Source of the DNA: UBA7446 sp965657545
Lineage (GTDB): Bacteria; Bacteroidota; Bacteroidia; Flavobacteriales; Flavobacteriaceae
Reading direction: 5' to 3'
Assembly (NCBI GenBank): GCA_965657545.1
Contig: CBFHOG010000014.1
Location: 1 to 36,431 of the forward strand
DNA length: 36,431 nt
Part shown: positions 1-9,514 of the stretch, in pieces
Position numbering within the stretch: the stretch's first letter is position 1
How the letters are laid out: each line of letters opens with the position of its first letter
Notes under the pieces: model-generated
Told to the model about the DNA's origin: nothing
The model's input: only the letters and a program-made list of their open reading frames with translations
Database searches by the model: none
Position numbers and translations under genes: made by a program

Positions 1-137
1 CATTTGTTAATTGGTCTACTATTACCACCGACCCTGTTGATAGAACAGATCTTAATAGGGTAGTCATTCAGATGAACTCTGAAAATAACTTTGACTCTGT
101 TACTGCTTATTTTGACGATTTAGTTTACAAAGAGTAA
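1..137 (+). CDS. 3' end of a probable glycan-binding protein (partial)
   Basis: An open frame enters from the left edge (first full codon at 3) and ends at TAA 135-137, giving 44 residues that finish with FDDLVYKE. A C-terminus of the type YFDDLxY is common in carbohydrate-binding beta-sandwich domains, and the 473-residue lipoprotein further down ends in a similar way (LDNVYFYKQ). By position at the head of a laminarin locus this is probably the tail of a surface glycan-binding lipoprotein, but only the last strand or two can be seen. It is followed directly by a palindrome that looks like a terminator. Confidence 0.6.
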   Translation, partial: FVNWSTITTDPVDRTDLNRVVIQMNSENNFDSVTAYFDDLVYKE

Positions 138-164
138 CTCTGTAGAATAAGAATAAAAAAAATT

Positions 165-202
165 AAATATTGGGGATAATTATCCCCGATATTTAGTTTT
201 TC
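165..202 (+). terminator. palindromic hairpin with T-rich tail
   Basis: Positions 165-194 form a near-perfect inverted repeat: AAATAT, one wobble pair, then the self-complementary core GGGGATAATTATCCCC at 172-187, then ATATTT. A T-rich run (196-201) follows. It lies 28 bases after the stop of the partial upstream gene and 36 bases before the next start, so it could end the upstream transcript or act as a processing/stability hairpin inside the operon. Confidence 0.55.
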
Positions 203-237
203 TAATGAGTGGCTTAAAAAAATTATAATTAAAACAC

Positions 238-3200
238 ATGAAAAACACGATTTTAACATTTATCTTTTGCCTAGTGACTGCTTTGAGTTTTGCTCAAGTC
301 ACCAAGGTAGAGGTAGCAAACTCCAACAATGGCACCAAGCTGGTAGTCGATGGAAAGGATTTCATGGTCAATGGAATGAATTGGGACTACTTTCCAAGAG
401 GAACCAATTATTCTTTTAGCCTATGGAATCAGTCAGATGACTTTATAATAGCAGCACTTGATGCTGAAATGGGATTGCTCAAAAATATGGGCGTTAATAC
501 CATAAGAACATATACGGGTATTCAACCCAAATGGATTCAACACATCTATGAGAATTACGGAATACATACCATTTTAAACCATTCTTTTGGGCGCTACGGC
601 CTTACAATTGATGGTGCTTGGGTTCCTGTAACAGATTATAGAAACGAAGATGTCCAAGAAATGCTAATAGCTGAAGTAACCGCTTTGGCAGAGCAATACA
701 AAAACACCCCTGGTTTATTGATGTTCTTGCTCGGAAACGAAAACAATTACGGTTTGTTTTGGGCAGGTGCTGAAACAGAGGATTTTCCAGACGAGGAAGA
801 CCAACGCAAAGCCGTTGGAGAAAACCGCGGACGTCCAATGTATAAGTTGATGAACGATGCCGCTAAAGCCATAAAAGCCATAGACGGCACACATCCTGTT
901 GCCATCTGTAATGGAGACTTATTGTTCTTAGAAATTATTGCTGAGGAATGTCCAGATGTTGACATCTATGGCACCAATATGTACCGTGGTATTTCTTTTG
1001 GCGACACCTTTGATCGTGTAAAAAACGAATACGGTAAGCCTGTACTATTCACAGAGTTTGGATCGGATGCGTTTAACGCAATTTCAAATCAAGAAGACCA
1101 AAAGGCACAAGCCACATATATGGTTGGACAATGGAAAGAAATTTATGCCAATGCCGCCGGACTAGGAAAAGCAGGCAACTCCATTGGTGGATGTACTTTC
1201 CAGTTTAGTGACGGTTGGTGGAAATACGGACAAACAGATAACTTAGAAGTGCATGACAATAACGCTTCTTGGTCTAACGGTGGCTATCAGTTTGATTATA
1301 AACTAGGCCAAAACAACATGAACGAAGAGTGGTTTGGTATTTGTGCCAAAGGGCCTAGTAATGCACGTGGGTTGTATGACTTATATCCAAGAGCAGCTTA
1401 TTATGCGCTAAAACAAGCACATACACTAAACCCCTACGGGAGCGGTGTTGACGCTGCTTTTGTAGATAACCACTTTAACAACATCCAACTTATGGATGCT
1501 GTATTACGTGCTAGAGCAGATAAAGCAGCTTTGGGCGGAGGCGAAAAAATACGTCTAAGCATCCTCAGAGCAGAATTTACATCCTTTAATACAGGCGGTA
1601 GCTCAATTTCTACACCCAAAACGCCAGATCCTAACGCCGATGTATATCCAGACCAACAAGGTTTTGATAATATGGAGTCTTATTTTGTTGGTGTTGAGGC
1701 AAATCCTGCACCCGGAATGCGTGCCGAAGTAAACGTAAATGTTTTGGGGAATATTGCCAATAATCCAATCGATGAAATTTTCTATGAAAATAGAGGTAGA
1801 GCACAACGATTTACAACACCAGATGGAGGAGAGGTAACCCTCAACGATATGAACCGTGTTCAGGTGTATAACGCAGAATTTGAGTGGAATGCCAAAAACT
1901 TTGACCTAAGAGGGTTTTACCGAACAGGACATTACCACTGGGCATATGAAGGAGATATCTTTAACTTATATCCTGAAGCCAATTATGGCCCTAACTTAGA
2001 CATATATAATGGAGAAATTTTAGGTGCTGAATTAGACGCAAAAGGCATACTCTCAGGATTGAAAGTGGCTTTTGGACCGCAATTGTGGTGGGGTGCTAAC
2101 CCAGCCATGCTTTTTAAGTACCAAAAAGAAGTACTTAAATGGACCGTTACTGGGGTGTATCACAGAGATATTATTACAGCTCTTGAATACGACGAAAGTG
2201 GACGACGTATTCTTAACCAAAACCAAGTGAGTAGTGGTGTGATTCCAGCCTGGCCAACAGAACGTGCTACTATAGCTCTAGAACGCAAGTTCGGAAACTT
2301 TGGTATTACCTTAGGAGGTATTTGGGGTGGAAGTCCTTTAAATGGAAGTTCTTTCCAAGTAATGGCTAAAAATAACATTCACGCAGTACTCGTTGATAAG
2401 GTAAACAGTGAAGATAACTGGGGTGGTAAAGCTAAAATTACCTTCCAAAAAGGAAGATTCAATTGGTATGCACAAGGCTCATATATGGGCTTAGTTGCCA
2501 ATGGAGGCGCTGACCAAACCAAAACCTTTACAGGTTGGAAATTGAAAGACTCGGGTAGTGGAAACATGACCAATGTACTTTCTGGGTTTACGTACCTAAA
2601 GGGTAATTTGCAAATTGCACCAAACTTTTTATATCAAAAACCACTTGTTGACCCTATGCCAAATAATTCTTTTGGCCCTGGAAGACTACGCAACGTAATC
2701 GATGATCCGTTTGCAGTTCGTGGTGGAAATAGAGAAACATTAGGTGCAGAGATTTTATTCACGCTTGATCCAACACCTGGAACATGGATGTATGAATGGA
2801 ACAACGATATGGTAGAAGATGCCAAGTTTGCCATGAGTGCTGGCTTTGTATTCAGACACTTACCAACCACGCAAGACGCACATATTGGTTTCTTGGCGAA
2901 TCGTCAGTTTTTTGCGTTCTCAAATTCTGCCCCTGCAGAAGACCTTTGGGAAGCACATACACGTATCGTTTCGAAACTAAATCCAGAACTTGGGTTGATC
3001 GGAAATTTCTACTACGGAAATGGACAAGGTAACGGCGACTCAGATCGAACCATTACACGCTATGGTGGAGATCTTAGAATGATTTACAAAAACATGAAAC
3101 TGATGTCGCATGTTAAAGTTAACGATTGGGGTCCATTTGATTACCACCGTGATTTTAACATTACATTCCCGCTTCAGGCAATGATTGACATATCCACTTC

Positions 3201-3399
3201 GCTTGGGAAACAAGATTGGTTTGGATTACCCAATACGCAGATTGGTATTCGCGGTACCTGGAGATCATTAGACCAGTATAGTGGATCTAGATACACTCCA
3301 GGAGGACTTACCCCTGCACCAAATGTATTTTTTGCAGGCTACCCTGAAGGGTCTGAGTGGGAAATTAGAACGTATGTTCATATCAACATTGGTAAATAA
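238..3399 (+). CDS. clan-A glycoside hydrolase barrel fused to an outer-membrane-type beta-barrel
   Basis: 1053 residues with a Sec signal peptide (about 1-19, cleaved near SFAQ). Residues about 25-400 are a TIM-barrel hydrolase resembling the GH2 C-terminal catalytic domain and related clan-A families: the GNENN motif supplies the likely acid/base E168 and LFTEFGS the likely nucleophile E273. From about 430 to the end the sequence changes to repeated amphipathic strands rich in aromatic and glycine residues, with long polar loops and a C-terminus that ends in an alternating strand, as in outer-membrane barrels. Family knowledge supports a retaining hydrolase; the laminarin or beta-glucan substrate is inferred from the neighbours. 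The gene lies 14 bases before the glycan-binding lipoprotein gene, so the two are probably co-transcribed. The second half could instead be a soluble beta-rich domain. No exact GH family is claimed. Confidence 0.75.
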   Translation: MKNTILTFIFCLVTALSFAQVTKVEVANSNNGTKLVVDGKDFMVNGMNWDYFPRGTNYSFSLWNQSDDFIIAALDAEMGLLKNMGVNTIRTYTGIQPKWIQHIYENYGIHTILNHSFGRYGLTIDGAWVPVTDYRNEDVQEMLIAEVTALAEQYKNTPGLLMFLLGNENNYGLFWAGAETEDFPDEEDQRKAVGENRGRPMYKLMNDAAKAIKAIDGTHPVAICNGDLLFLEIIAEECPDVDIYGTNMYRGISFGDTFDRVKNEYGKPVLFTEFGSDAFNAISNQEDQKAQATYMVGQWKEIYANAAGLGKAGNSIGGCTFQFSDGWWKYGQTDNLEVHDNNASWSNGGYQFDYKLGQNNMNEEWFGICAKGPSNARGLYDLYPRAAYYALKQAHTLNPYGSGVDAAFVDNHFNNIQLMDAVLRARADKAALGGGEKIRLSILRAEFTSFNTGGSSISTPKTPDPNADVYPDQQGFDNMESYFVGVEANPAPGMRAEVNVNVLGNIANNPIDEIFYENRGRAQRFTTPDGGEVTLNDMNRVQVYNAEFEWNAKNFDLRGFYRTGHYHWAYEGDIFNLYPEANYGPNLDIYNGEILGAELDAKGILSGLKVAFGPQLWWGANPAMLFKYQKEVLKWTVTGVYHRDIITALEYDESGRRILNQNQVSSGVIPAWPTERATIALERKFGNFGITLGGIWGGSPLNGSSFQVMAKNNIHAVLVDKVNSEDNWGGKAKITFQKGRFNWYAQGSYMGLVANGGADQTKTFTGWKLKDSGSGNMTNVLSGFTYLKGNLQIAPNFLYQKPLVDPMPNNSFGPGRLRNVIDDPFAVRGGNRETLGAEILFTLDPTPGTWMYEWNNDMVEDAKFAMSAGFVFRHLPTTQDAHIGFLANRQFFAFSNSAPAEDLWEAHTRIVSKLNPELGLIGNFYYGNGQGNGDSDRTITRYGGDLRMIYKNMKLMSHVKVNDWGPFDYHRDFNITFPLQAMIDISTSLGKQDWFGLPNTQIGIRGTWRSLDQYSGSRYTPGGLTPAPNVFFAGYPEGSEWEIRTYVHINIGK

Positions 3400-3413
3400 T
3401 TAAAAACAAGACA

Positions 3414-4835
3414 ATGAAAAAATTTAAGTTTAAATCACAACTACCTTTCGTTCTTGCAGGACTCCTTTCGGTTGTCATTGTAAGTTGCGAAAGAGGATTT
3501 TCAGACGAGATTGCCTTGGCAACATATCCAGATATTCCGGAAGTATTTACGGATGTTCCGGTATCGTTAACAGACCAATTCTTTGTTTCTTTTGATCCAG
3601 CTGGCGGAGCCAATGTCAATGGCTTTGGTACAGACACAAAAGAAGCCTATTTGGGAACCACTTCCATTCGCATTGATGTGCCGGCTTCAAATGATCCACA
3701 AGGAGGCTACATAGGCGGTATTTTTGTTGATAGAGGAAATGGAAGAAATTTAACCAACTACGATGCGCTCACTTTTTGGGCCAAAGGATCGGTTACGGCT
3801 GAGATTGGTTTATTTGGATTTGGAACTGACTTCGAAGGCGACAAGCATGCCGTTGGACTAAATAACATTACCCTTTCCACAGACTGGAGAAAATATATCA
3901 TCCCAATTCCTGACGCTTCAAAATTAGTACAAGAAAAGGGTGTGTTTGCATTTTCAGCAGGAACAGCCAATACAAGCGGACTTGGTTATACGTTTTGGAT
4001 GGATGAAATCCGATTTGAGAAATTAGGTTTTGTTGCGCAACCTTTGACCTTTATATTTGGAGGTGAAAATACCACACAGACGTCTTATACAGATTCTGTC
4101 ATTAAAACCACTGGAATTACACAAACGGTTACTTTAGGTGATGGTTCAGTGGTTACGACTGCTATTGCGCCTGGGTATTTAGATTTTAAAACATCGGATC
4201 CATTTGTTGCTCAAGTAAACGAACTAGGTGAAATTACAGTTATGGGAACTGGAGAGGCAACCATAACTGCATCACTTAATGGCGTTGACGCTGTTGGATC
4301 GTTGACCATTAATTCTTTAGGAAGATTTGATTTGCCAGATGCGCCAACACATGCAGCAGCAGATGTTATTTCTATTTTTAGCGATGCATATGAAAATGTA
4401 CCTGTAGATTTTTACAACGGGTATTGGGAGCCTTATCAGACTACTACTTCTGCTGATTTTGATGTAAATGGAGATAACATTCTGAGTTACGAAAACTTCA
4501 ACTTTGTGGGGCATCAATTTGGAAGCCCAACGGTTAATGGTTCTCAAATGACACATTTCCATTTTGATGTGTTTATTCCAGGATCACTCCCTAGTGACGC
4601 AAAATTGAAAGTAACCATTAAGGATTTTGGTGCTGATGGAGCAGACGGTAATGGAGATGATACTACGCAAGTATTTACATTGACAAGCGCTGACCTCACT
4701 GGAGATGCTTGGAGCAGTATTGATATTCCATTGTCATTATCGCCAAAATCAAAAATTGGACAGCTTATCTATGAAAATGATGGAAGTAATGTTACTGCAT
4801 TATACTTAGATAACGTTTATTTCTATAAACAGTAA
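3414..4835 (+). CDS. surface glycan-binding lipoprotein with CBM-like and BIG2-like domains
   Basis: 473 residues starting with a lipoprotein signal; the lipobox ends at C25 (VIVSC). Three parts are visible: a beta-sandwich resembling a carbohydrate-binding module at about 50-205 (its end has FWMDEIRFEKLG), a bacterial Ig-like (BIG2-type) domain at about 220-300 with the GxaTITAS pattern, and a second CBM-like sandwich at about 305-473 ending LYLDNVYFYKQ. No catalytic motif was seen. Such lipoproteins commonly act as SusE/SusF-like or SGBP glycan-binding proteins on the cell surface; that role and a laminarin ligand are inferred from the hydrolases around it. Gene order and the 14-base gap put it in one operon with the hydrolase/barrel gene upstream. 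Confidence 0.7.
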   Translation: MKKFKFKSQLPFVLAGLLSVVIVSCERGFSDEIALATYPDIPEVFTDVPVSLTDQFFVSFDPAGGANVNGFGTDTKEAYLGTTSIRIDVPASNDPQGGYIGGIFVDRGNGRNLTNYDALTFWAKGSVTAEIGLFGFGTDFEGDKHAVGLNNITLSTDWRKYIIPIPDASKLVQEKGVFAFSAGTANTSGLGYTFWMDEIRFEKLGFVAQPLTFIFGGENTTQTSYTDSVIKTTGITQTVTLGDGSVVTTAIAPGYLDFKTSDPFVAQVNELGEITVMGTGEATITASLNGVDAVGSLTINSLGRFDLPDAPTHAAADVISIFSDAYENVPVDFYNGYWEPYQTTTSADFDVNGDNILSYENFNFVGHQFGSPTVNGSQMTHFHFDVFIPGSLPSDAKLKVTIKDFGADGADGNGDDTTQVFTLTSADLTGDAWSSIDIPLSLSPKSKIGQLIYENDGSNVTALYLDNVYFYKQ

Positions 4836-4896
4836 TTGTATTTTTTTGTTGATGAACGCCTATTGTGCGTGTTGAATTAAGATTTATAAATATATC

Positions 4897-4941
4897 GTCA
4901 GTTCGAGTGATTTTGAGGAGCGAAAAATCACTCGAATTGAC
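4897..4941. repeat. 18-bp stem hairpin, candidate dispersed palindromic repeat
   Basis: The left arm 4897-4914 and right arm 4924-4941 pair over 18 bases with one G-T mismatch; the core reads TTCGAGTGATTTT and its complement. The loop is about nine bases. A T-rich stretch (4945-4951) follows on the plus strand. It sits alone in the 207-base gap between the glycan-binding lipoprotein and GH16 genes. Similar GTCA..TCGAG palindromes recur between genes in many Flavobacteriaceae; I infer membership from resemblance and cannot count copies here. It could also attenuate transcription between the two genes. Confidence 0.55.
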
Positions 4942-5042
4942 AACATTTTTTATCAAAACACACAATGGGAAAACAACAATTTTATAACGAAACAAAGTGC
5001 AAAATTAAACCGTATAACTGCATACATATAAATAAGAAAAAC

Positions 5043-5903
5043 ATGAATTTGTATAAGCTTCAATTGCTTCTGTTGTTATTTTTAGTTGGTTGTGGAAAAG
5101 ATGACACGCCTACGGTAGAACCTGTAGTGCCAGAAGAACCAACAACGGTTAGCAAGTACGGCATGACATTGAAATGGCAAGATGAGTTTGACTATGATGG
5201 AGCTGTAGATAATGATAAGTGGCATCACCAAATTATTCCAATTATGGGAAGTAGTTGGGCAAACGGCGAGGTACAACATTATACAGATCGAGAAGACAAC
5301 TCCTATGTAAGCGATGGAACGCTAAAGATTGTTGCCAAAAAAGAACAATACAATTTTGAAGGAAACACGAAGAGTTATACATCTGCTCGTTTAAATACCA
5401 AATATGCATTTCAGTATGGCCGTATTGACATTAGGGCTAAACTGCCTGCCGAACAAGGTACTTGGCCTGCTTTTTGGACATTAGGCGCGAACATTAATGA
5501 GCGCGGAAACTATCACGGCAGCACCTACGGAAGTGTGGGCTGGCCTGCTTGCGGTGAAATAGATATTATGGAGCAAAACGGTTCGGATAAAAATAACCTT
5601 ATTGGGCATTTACATTGGGGTGATACTCAAACAAAAGCATATAAAAATCAGGGCGGAACCAAACGTGTTCAAAACACGGCAACAGCTTTTAACCTGTATT
5701 CTCTAGTTTGGACAAAAGACGAAATTAGAATTCTCTTTAACGACGAGGTGTTTTTTATTAAAGCTATTGATAATAGTATGCCTTATCGTTTTCCGCATTA
5801 TGTATTATTTAATATTGCCATGGGTGGAACTCTTGGCGGTACAATCCCCTCCAATTTTACAACGGCAACCATGGAAGTGGATTATATAAGAATTTATCAA
5901 TAA
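5043..5903 (+). CDS. GH16 endo-beta-1,3-glucanase (laminarinase), lipoprotein
   Basis: 286 residues from ATG 5043. This start gives a short lipoprotein signal with lipobox LVGC (C17) followed by GKDD, an acidic stretch that often marks surface export in Bacteroidetes; an in-frame ATG at 4965 would put 26 unsuitable residues in front. The GH16 signature EIDIME is at 172-177, with nucleophile E172, D174 and acid/base E177. The extra residue in this motif is the beta-bulge form typical of laminarinases. Aromatic WPAFW and WTKDEI motifs of the family surround it. The protein should cut internal beta-1,3 bonds of laminarin at the cell surface or in the periplasm. It is compact, with no added binding module. 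A hairpin repeat in the gap upstream may separate its expression from the genes before it. Confidence 0.93.
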   Translation: MNLYKLQLLLLLFLVGCGKDDTPTVEPVVPEEPTTVSKYGMTLKWQDEFDYDGAVDNDKWHHQIIPIMGSSWANGEVQHYTDREDNSYVSDGTLKIVAKKEQYNFEGNTKSYTSARLNTKYAFQYGRIDIRAKLPAEQGTWPAFWTLGANINERGNYHGSTYGSVGWPACGEIDIMEQNGSDKNNLIGHLHWGDTQTKAYKNQGGTKRVQNTATAFNLYSLVWTKDEIRILFNDEVFFIKAIDNSMPYRFPHYVLFNIAMGGTLGGTIPSNFTTATMEVDYIRIYQ

Positions 5904-6004
5904 GGTAAAGATTTATATGAGCTTATATTTTAATCAAATAGAACTAAAATTAACTTACCTCTTTAAAAAATAACGTGACTAATACAACGCTTACAAAACC
6001 AACA

Positions 6005-9000
6005 ATGACAGCTGAAAAATCCATGTTTTTAGGTCAGCATCCTGCGCAATTTCAAGATAAAGAAGTTAAAGGAGCTGAAGTGACAAAAAACGGTGAAACG
6101 TTTTACAAGATTTCAAACGCAGACGGCATGCGTCCGTTTTTTATGAGTATTGTTAGTAATTCCAATCATTGGATGTTTATTTCTAGCAAAGGAAGTTTAT
6201 CTGCTGGACGGCAGAATAGCAATTATGCGCTCTTTCCATACTACACCGACGATAAAATTACCGAGTCTGCGCAAACCACAGGAAGTAAAACCATCTTTAT
6301 CGTTGCCAAGTCTGGTAAAAATTTCTTGTGGGAACCTTTTTCAGAGCAACACAATGGCATATATACCATTACACGTAATCTGTATAAAAACACCTATGGC
6401 AACAAAATAATTTTTGAAGAAATTAATCACGACCTAGAAGTTACTTTCACTTATGAGTGGAATTCTAGCGACAAGTATGGATTTGTTCGTAAGTCTAATG
6501 TTACCAATAACAGCGCCGAAAATATATCGTTAAAGCTGTTAGACGGCATTCAAAATATTTTACCAAATGGCGTTGATCCATCCTTGCAAAACGCCAGTAG
6601 TAACCTTGTAGATGCTTACAAGAAATGTGAGTTGGAGGAAGATACAGGACTTGGGATTTACTCCTTGAGTGCCATCATTGTAGATAAAGCAGAACCCAGC
6701 GAATCTTTAAAAGCAAATGTGGTTTGGTCTATTGGACTTGAAAATTCCACAAAACTTATCTCATCGCTACAATTGGATACTTTCCGTAGCGGACAAGACC
6801 CAGTACAAGAAGTAAATACCAAAGCTGAAAAAGGGGCCTATTTTGTTACTGACACCATCTCATTGTCTGGAAGCGAATCAAAAAAATGGATGTTCGTAGC
6901 AGACGTAAATAAGACCATTTCAGATGTTGTTTCAATTAAAGATGAATTGCTCCAAAACACCCAGTTGGAAGAAGAAGTATTGGAAGACATTGAAAAGGGT
7001 TCTGCAAAACTGATACAATTGGTAGGTGCTGCCGATGGATTGCAAATGACTAATGATCGATTGCGTAATATTCGTCATTTTGCCAACACCATGTTTAACA
7101 TCATGCGAGGTGGTATTTTTGACAACAATTATCACATTGAAAAGGCTGATTTTACAGCTTATATTGCCAATGCCAATCGCAAGGTGTTTAGATTAAAAGA
7201 ACCTATTTTGGAATCACTTCCTGAGTTGTTTGACGTTAACCATCTCAAAGAAATTGCTGAAGCAGATGACAATAAAAATTTCAAGCGCCTGTGCTCTGAG
7301 TATTTACCACTAAAGTTTAGCCGTCGTCATGGCGACCCGAGTCGTCCTTGGAACAAATTTTCGATAAATACCCGAACTGAAAGCGGAGACAAAATTTTAG
7401 ATTACGAAGGAAACTGGCGAGATATTTTCCAAAATTGGGAAGCCTTGGCACACTCGTATCCAGAGTTTATTGAGGGTATGATTCATAAATTTTTGAATGC
7501 CACCACTTTCGATGGATACAATCCTTATCGTGTTACCAAAGGCGGATTTGATTGGGAAACCATTGAGCCTGACAACCCTTGGTCATATATTGGTTATTGG
7601 GGAGATCATCAAATTATCTATCTCTTAAAATTCTTAGAGTTTATTGAGGATTATTATCCAAATAAACTGGAGTCATATTTCAAACAAGATTTGTTTGTAT
7701 ATGCCAATGTGCCTTACCGCATAAAGAGTTATCAGGACATTTTAAAAGATGCTAAGAACACCATCGATTTTGACTTTGAACGAGAAGAAAATATTCACTT
7801 TAAGCGAGAAGAAATTGGGGTAGATGGGGCATTGCTTCGTGACCAAACCATTTTTATTTACAAGGTTAATCTCGTAGAGAAAATACTAGCAACAGTTCTA
7901 GCAAAAATGTCAAACTTTATCCCTGAAGGTGGTATTTGGATGAACACCCAGCGACCCGAATGGAATGATGCCAATAATGCTCTTGTTGGAAACGGGGTGT
8001 CAATGGTTACCTTGTATTATTTACGTCGTTTTTTACGCTTTTTTGAATCTGTTGTAACAAAATCAGAAAGCGCAGATTTTCATATTTCTAAAGAGCTGCA
8101 TCTGTTTTTCAATCAAGTTACAACGGGATTACAAGAACACAAATCATTGCTTAGCGGAAGCATTTCAGATGTGGATAGAAAAAGTCTTATGGATGTGCTT
8201 GGTGAAGCAGGAAGCTTATACCGCAACACCATTTATGACAACCGTTTTTCGGGCGATAAAAATATTCTGAGTAAAGAAGGTATCATGTCCTTTTTGGATG
8301 TAGCTAATGCATTTTTAGAGCATTCTATTGAGGCAAATAAACGCCGTGACAACCTTTATCATGCCTATAACCTCATGACTTTAAACGGAACAGAACAAGT
8401 GCGTATTTCGCACCTTCCTGAAATGCTTGAAGGTCAAGTTGCTGTGCTTAGCTCTGGCTATTTATCTGCCAAAGAAAGCCTCGATGTTCTTGATGGACTA
8501 AAGGCAAGCGCATTGTTCAGACCTGATCAATACAGTTATATATTGTATCCAAACAAAGAACTCCCCAGATTCGTTAATAAAAATACGATTCCTAAAGAAA
8601 AAGTGGATGCATCAGCCTTACTAACAAAATTGGTTCGCGACAATAATAATCAAGTACTTTCAAAGGATTTACGAGGAGATTATCACTTTAATGGAAACTT
8701 TAACAATGTGGATAGTCTGCAAGCTGCATTGAAGGCATTGCCCGAGCAATATCAAGCAATGGTAACCAGCGAAACAGCTTACATTGAGCAAGTTTTCGAA
8801 GATATTTTTGACCATAAGTCTTTTACAGGACGTTCAGGTACTTTCTTTGGTTATGAAGGTTTAGGCTCTATTTATTGGCATATGGTATCCAAATTGCTTT
8901 TGGCAGTCTATGAGATTACCCGTGATGCAATTAATGCCAATGAAGATCCCGCATTAATTGGAAAATTATTTGATCATTATTTCGAAATCAATGCAGGTAT

Positions 9001-9466
9001 TGGTGCGCATAAATCCCCAGCATTATATGGTGCATTTCCAACAGATCCGTATTCGCATACCCCTGGCGGTAAAGGTGCGCAACAACCCGGCATGACGGGA
9101 CAGGTAAAAGAAGATATTATAAGTCGCTTTGGAGAACTGGGTGTACGCGTAACAAATGGTATCCTCAAATTTGATCCAACCATTCTTCGAGGCTCTGAAT
9201 TTTTAAGTGCACCGCAAACGTTCCACTATGTAAACGTCAATGGCGAGGAGAATACGATTGCATTAGAAAAGGACACCTTGGCATTTACCTATTGTCAAGT
9301 GCCCATCATATATAAAAAATCAAAAACAGCAAGTACTGAAGTGATTTTTCAATCTGGCGAATCACAGACATTTTTGTCAAACCAATTGGATGCAACCCTT
9401 AGTACCGCTGTTTTTCAAAGAACGAATAGCATTAATAAAATAATTGTTTCTGTTTTGAAAGAATAG
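6005..9466 (+). CDS. cytoplasmic beta-1,3-glucan phosphorylase, GH149-type
   Basis: 1153 residues from ATG 6005; an in-frame GTG at 5975 would add ten residues. There is no signal peptide, so the enzyme is cytoplasmic. The layout is that of inverting phosphorylases related to GH94: an N-terminal beta-sandwich (about 20-320), a helical linker, and an (alpha/alpha)6 catalytic region with the PEWNDANNAL motif, whose D655 matches the general acid of GH94 enzymes. The length (over 1100) and sequence style fit GH149, whose members phosphorolyse beta-1,3-gluco-oligosaccharides to glucose-1-phosphate. That would save ATP on sugars brought in by the MFS protein three genes downstream. Assignment to GH149 rather than GH94 or GH161 is from memory of family features and the genetic context, not from an alignment. 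Confidence 0.8.
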   Translation: MTAEKSMFLGQHPAQFQDKEVKGAEVTKNGETFYKISNADGMRPFFMSIVSNSNHWMFISSKGSLSAGRQNSNYALFPYYTDDKITESAQTTGSKTIFIVAKSGKNFLWEPFSEQHNGIYTITRNLYKNTYGNKIIFEEINHDLEVTFTYEWNSSDKYGFVRKSNVTNNSAENISLKLLDGIQNILPNGVDPSLQNASSNLVDAYKKCELEEDTGLGIYSLSAIIVDKAEPSESLKANVVWSIGLENSTKLISSLQLDTFRSGQDPVQEVNTKAEKGAYFVTDTISLSGSESKKWMFVADVNKTISDVVSIKDELLQNTQLEEEVLEDIEKGSAKLIQLVGAADGLQMTNDRLRNIRHFANTMFNIMRGGIFDNNYHIEKADFTAYIANANRKVFRLKEPILESLPELFDVNHLKEIAEADDNKNFKRLCSEYLPLKFSRRHGDPSRPWNKFSINTRTESGDKILDYEGNWRDIFQNWEALAHSYPEFIEGMIHKFLNATTFDGYNPYRVTKGGFDWETIEPDNPWSYIGYWGDHQIIYLLKFLEFIEDYYPNKLESYFKQDLFVYANVPYRIKSYQDILKDAKNTIDFDFEREENIHFKREEIGVDGALLRDQTIFIYKVNLVEKILATVLAKMSNFIPEGGIWMNTQRPEWNDANNALVGNGVSMVTLYYLRRFLRFFESVVTKSESADFHISKELHLFFNQVTTGLQEHKSLLSGSISDVDRKSLMDVLGEAGSLYRNTIYDNRFSGDKNILSKEGIMSFLDVANAFLEHSIEANKRRDNLYHAYNLMTLNGTEQVRISHLPEMLEGQVAVLSSGYLSAKESLDVLDGLKASALFRPDQYSYILYPNKELPRFVNKNTIPKEKVDASALLTKLVRDNNNQVLSKDLRGDYHFNGNFNNVDSLQAALKALPEQYQAMVTSETAYIEQVFEDIFDHKSFTGRSGTFFGYEGLGSIYWHMVSKLLLAVYEITRDAINANEDPALIGKLFDHYFEINAGIGAHKSPALYGAFPTDPYSHTPGGKGAQQPGMTGQVKEDIISRFGELGVRVTNGILKFDPTILRGSEFLSAPQTFHYVNVNGEENTIALEKDTLAFTYCQVPIIYKKSKTASTEVIFQSGESQTFLSNQLDATLSTAVFQRTNSINKIIVSVLKE

Positions 9467-9514
9467 TATTGAAGTAAAAAAATCATTTGTGGATATTGAT
9501 TCCCCCATTCAAGT

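Noticed and set aside
4965..5042. Earlier in-frame start for the GH16 gene
   Set aside because: It would place 26 polar residues before the lipoprotein signal peptide and so destroy it; ATG 5043 gives a normal lipobox.
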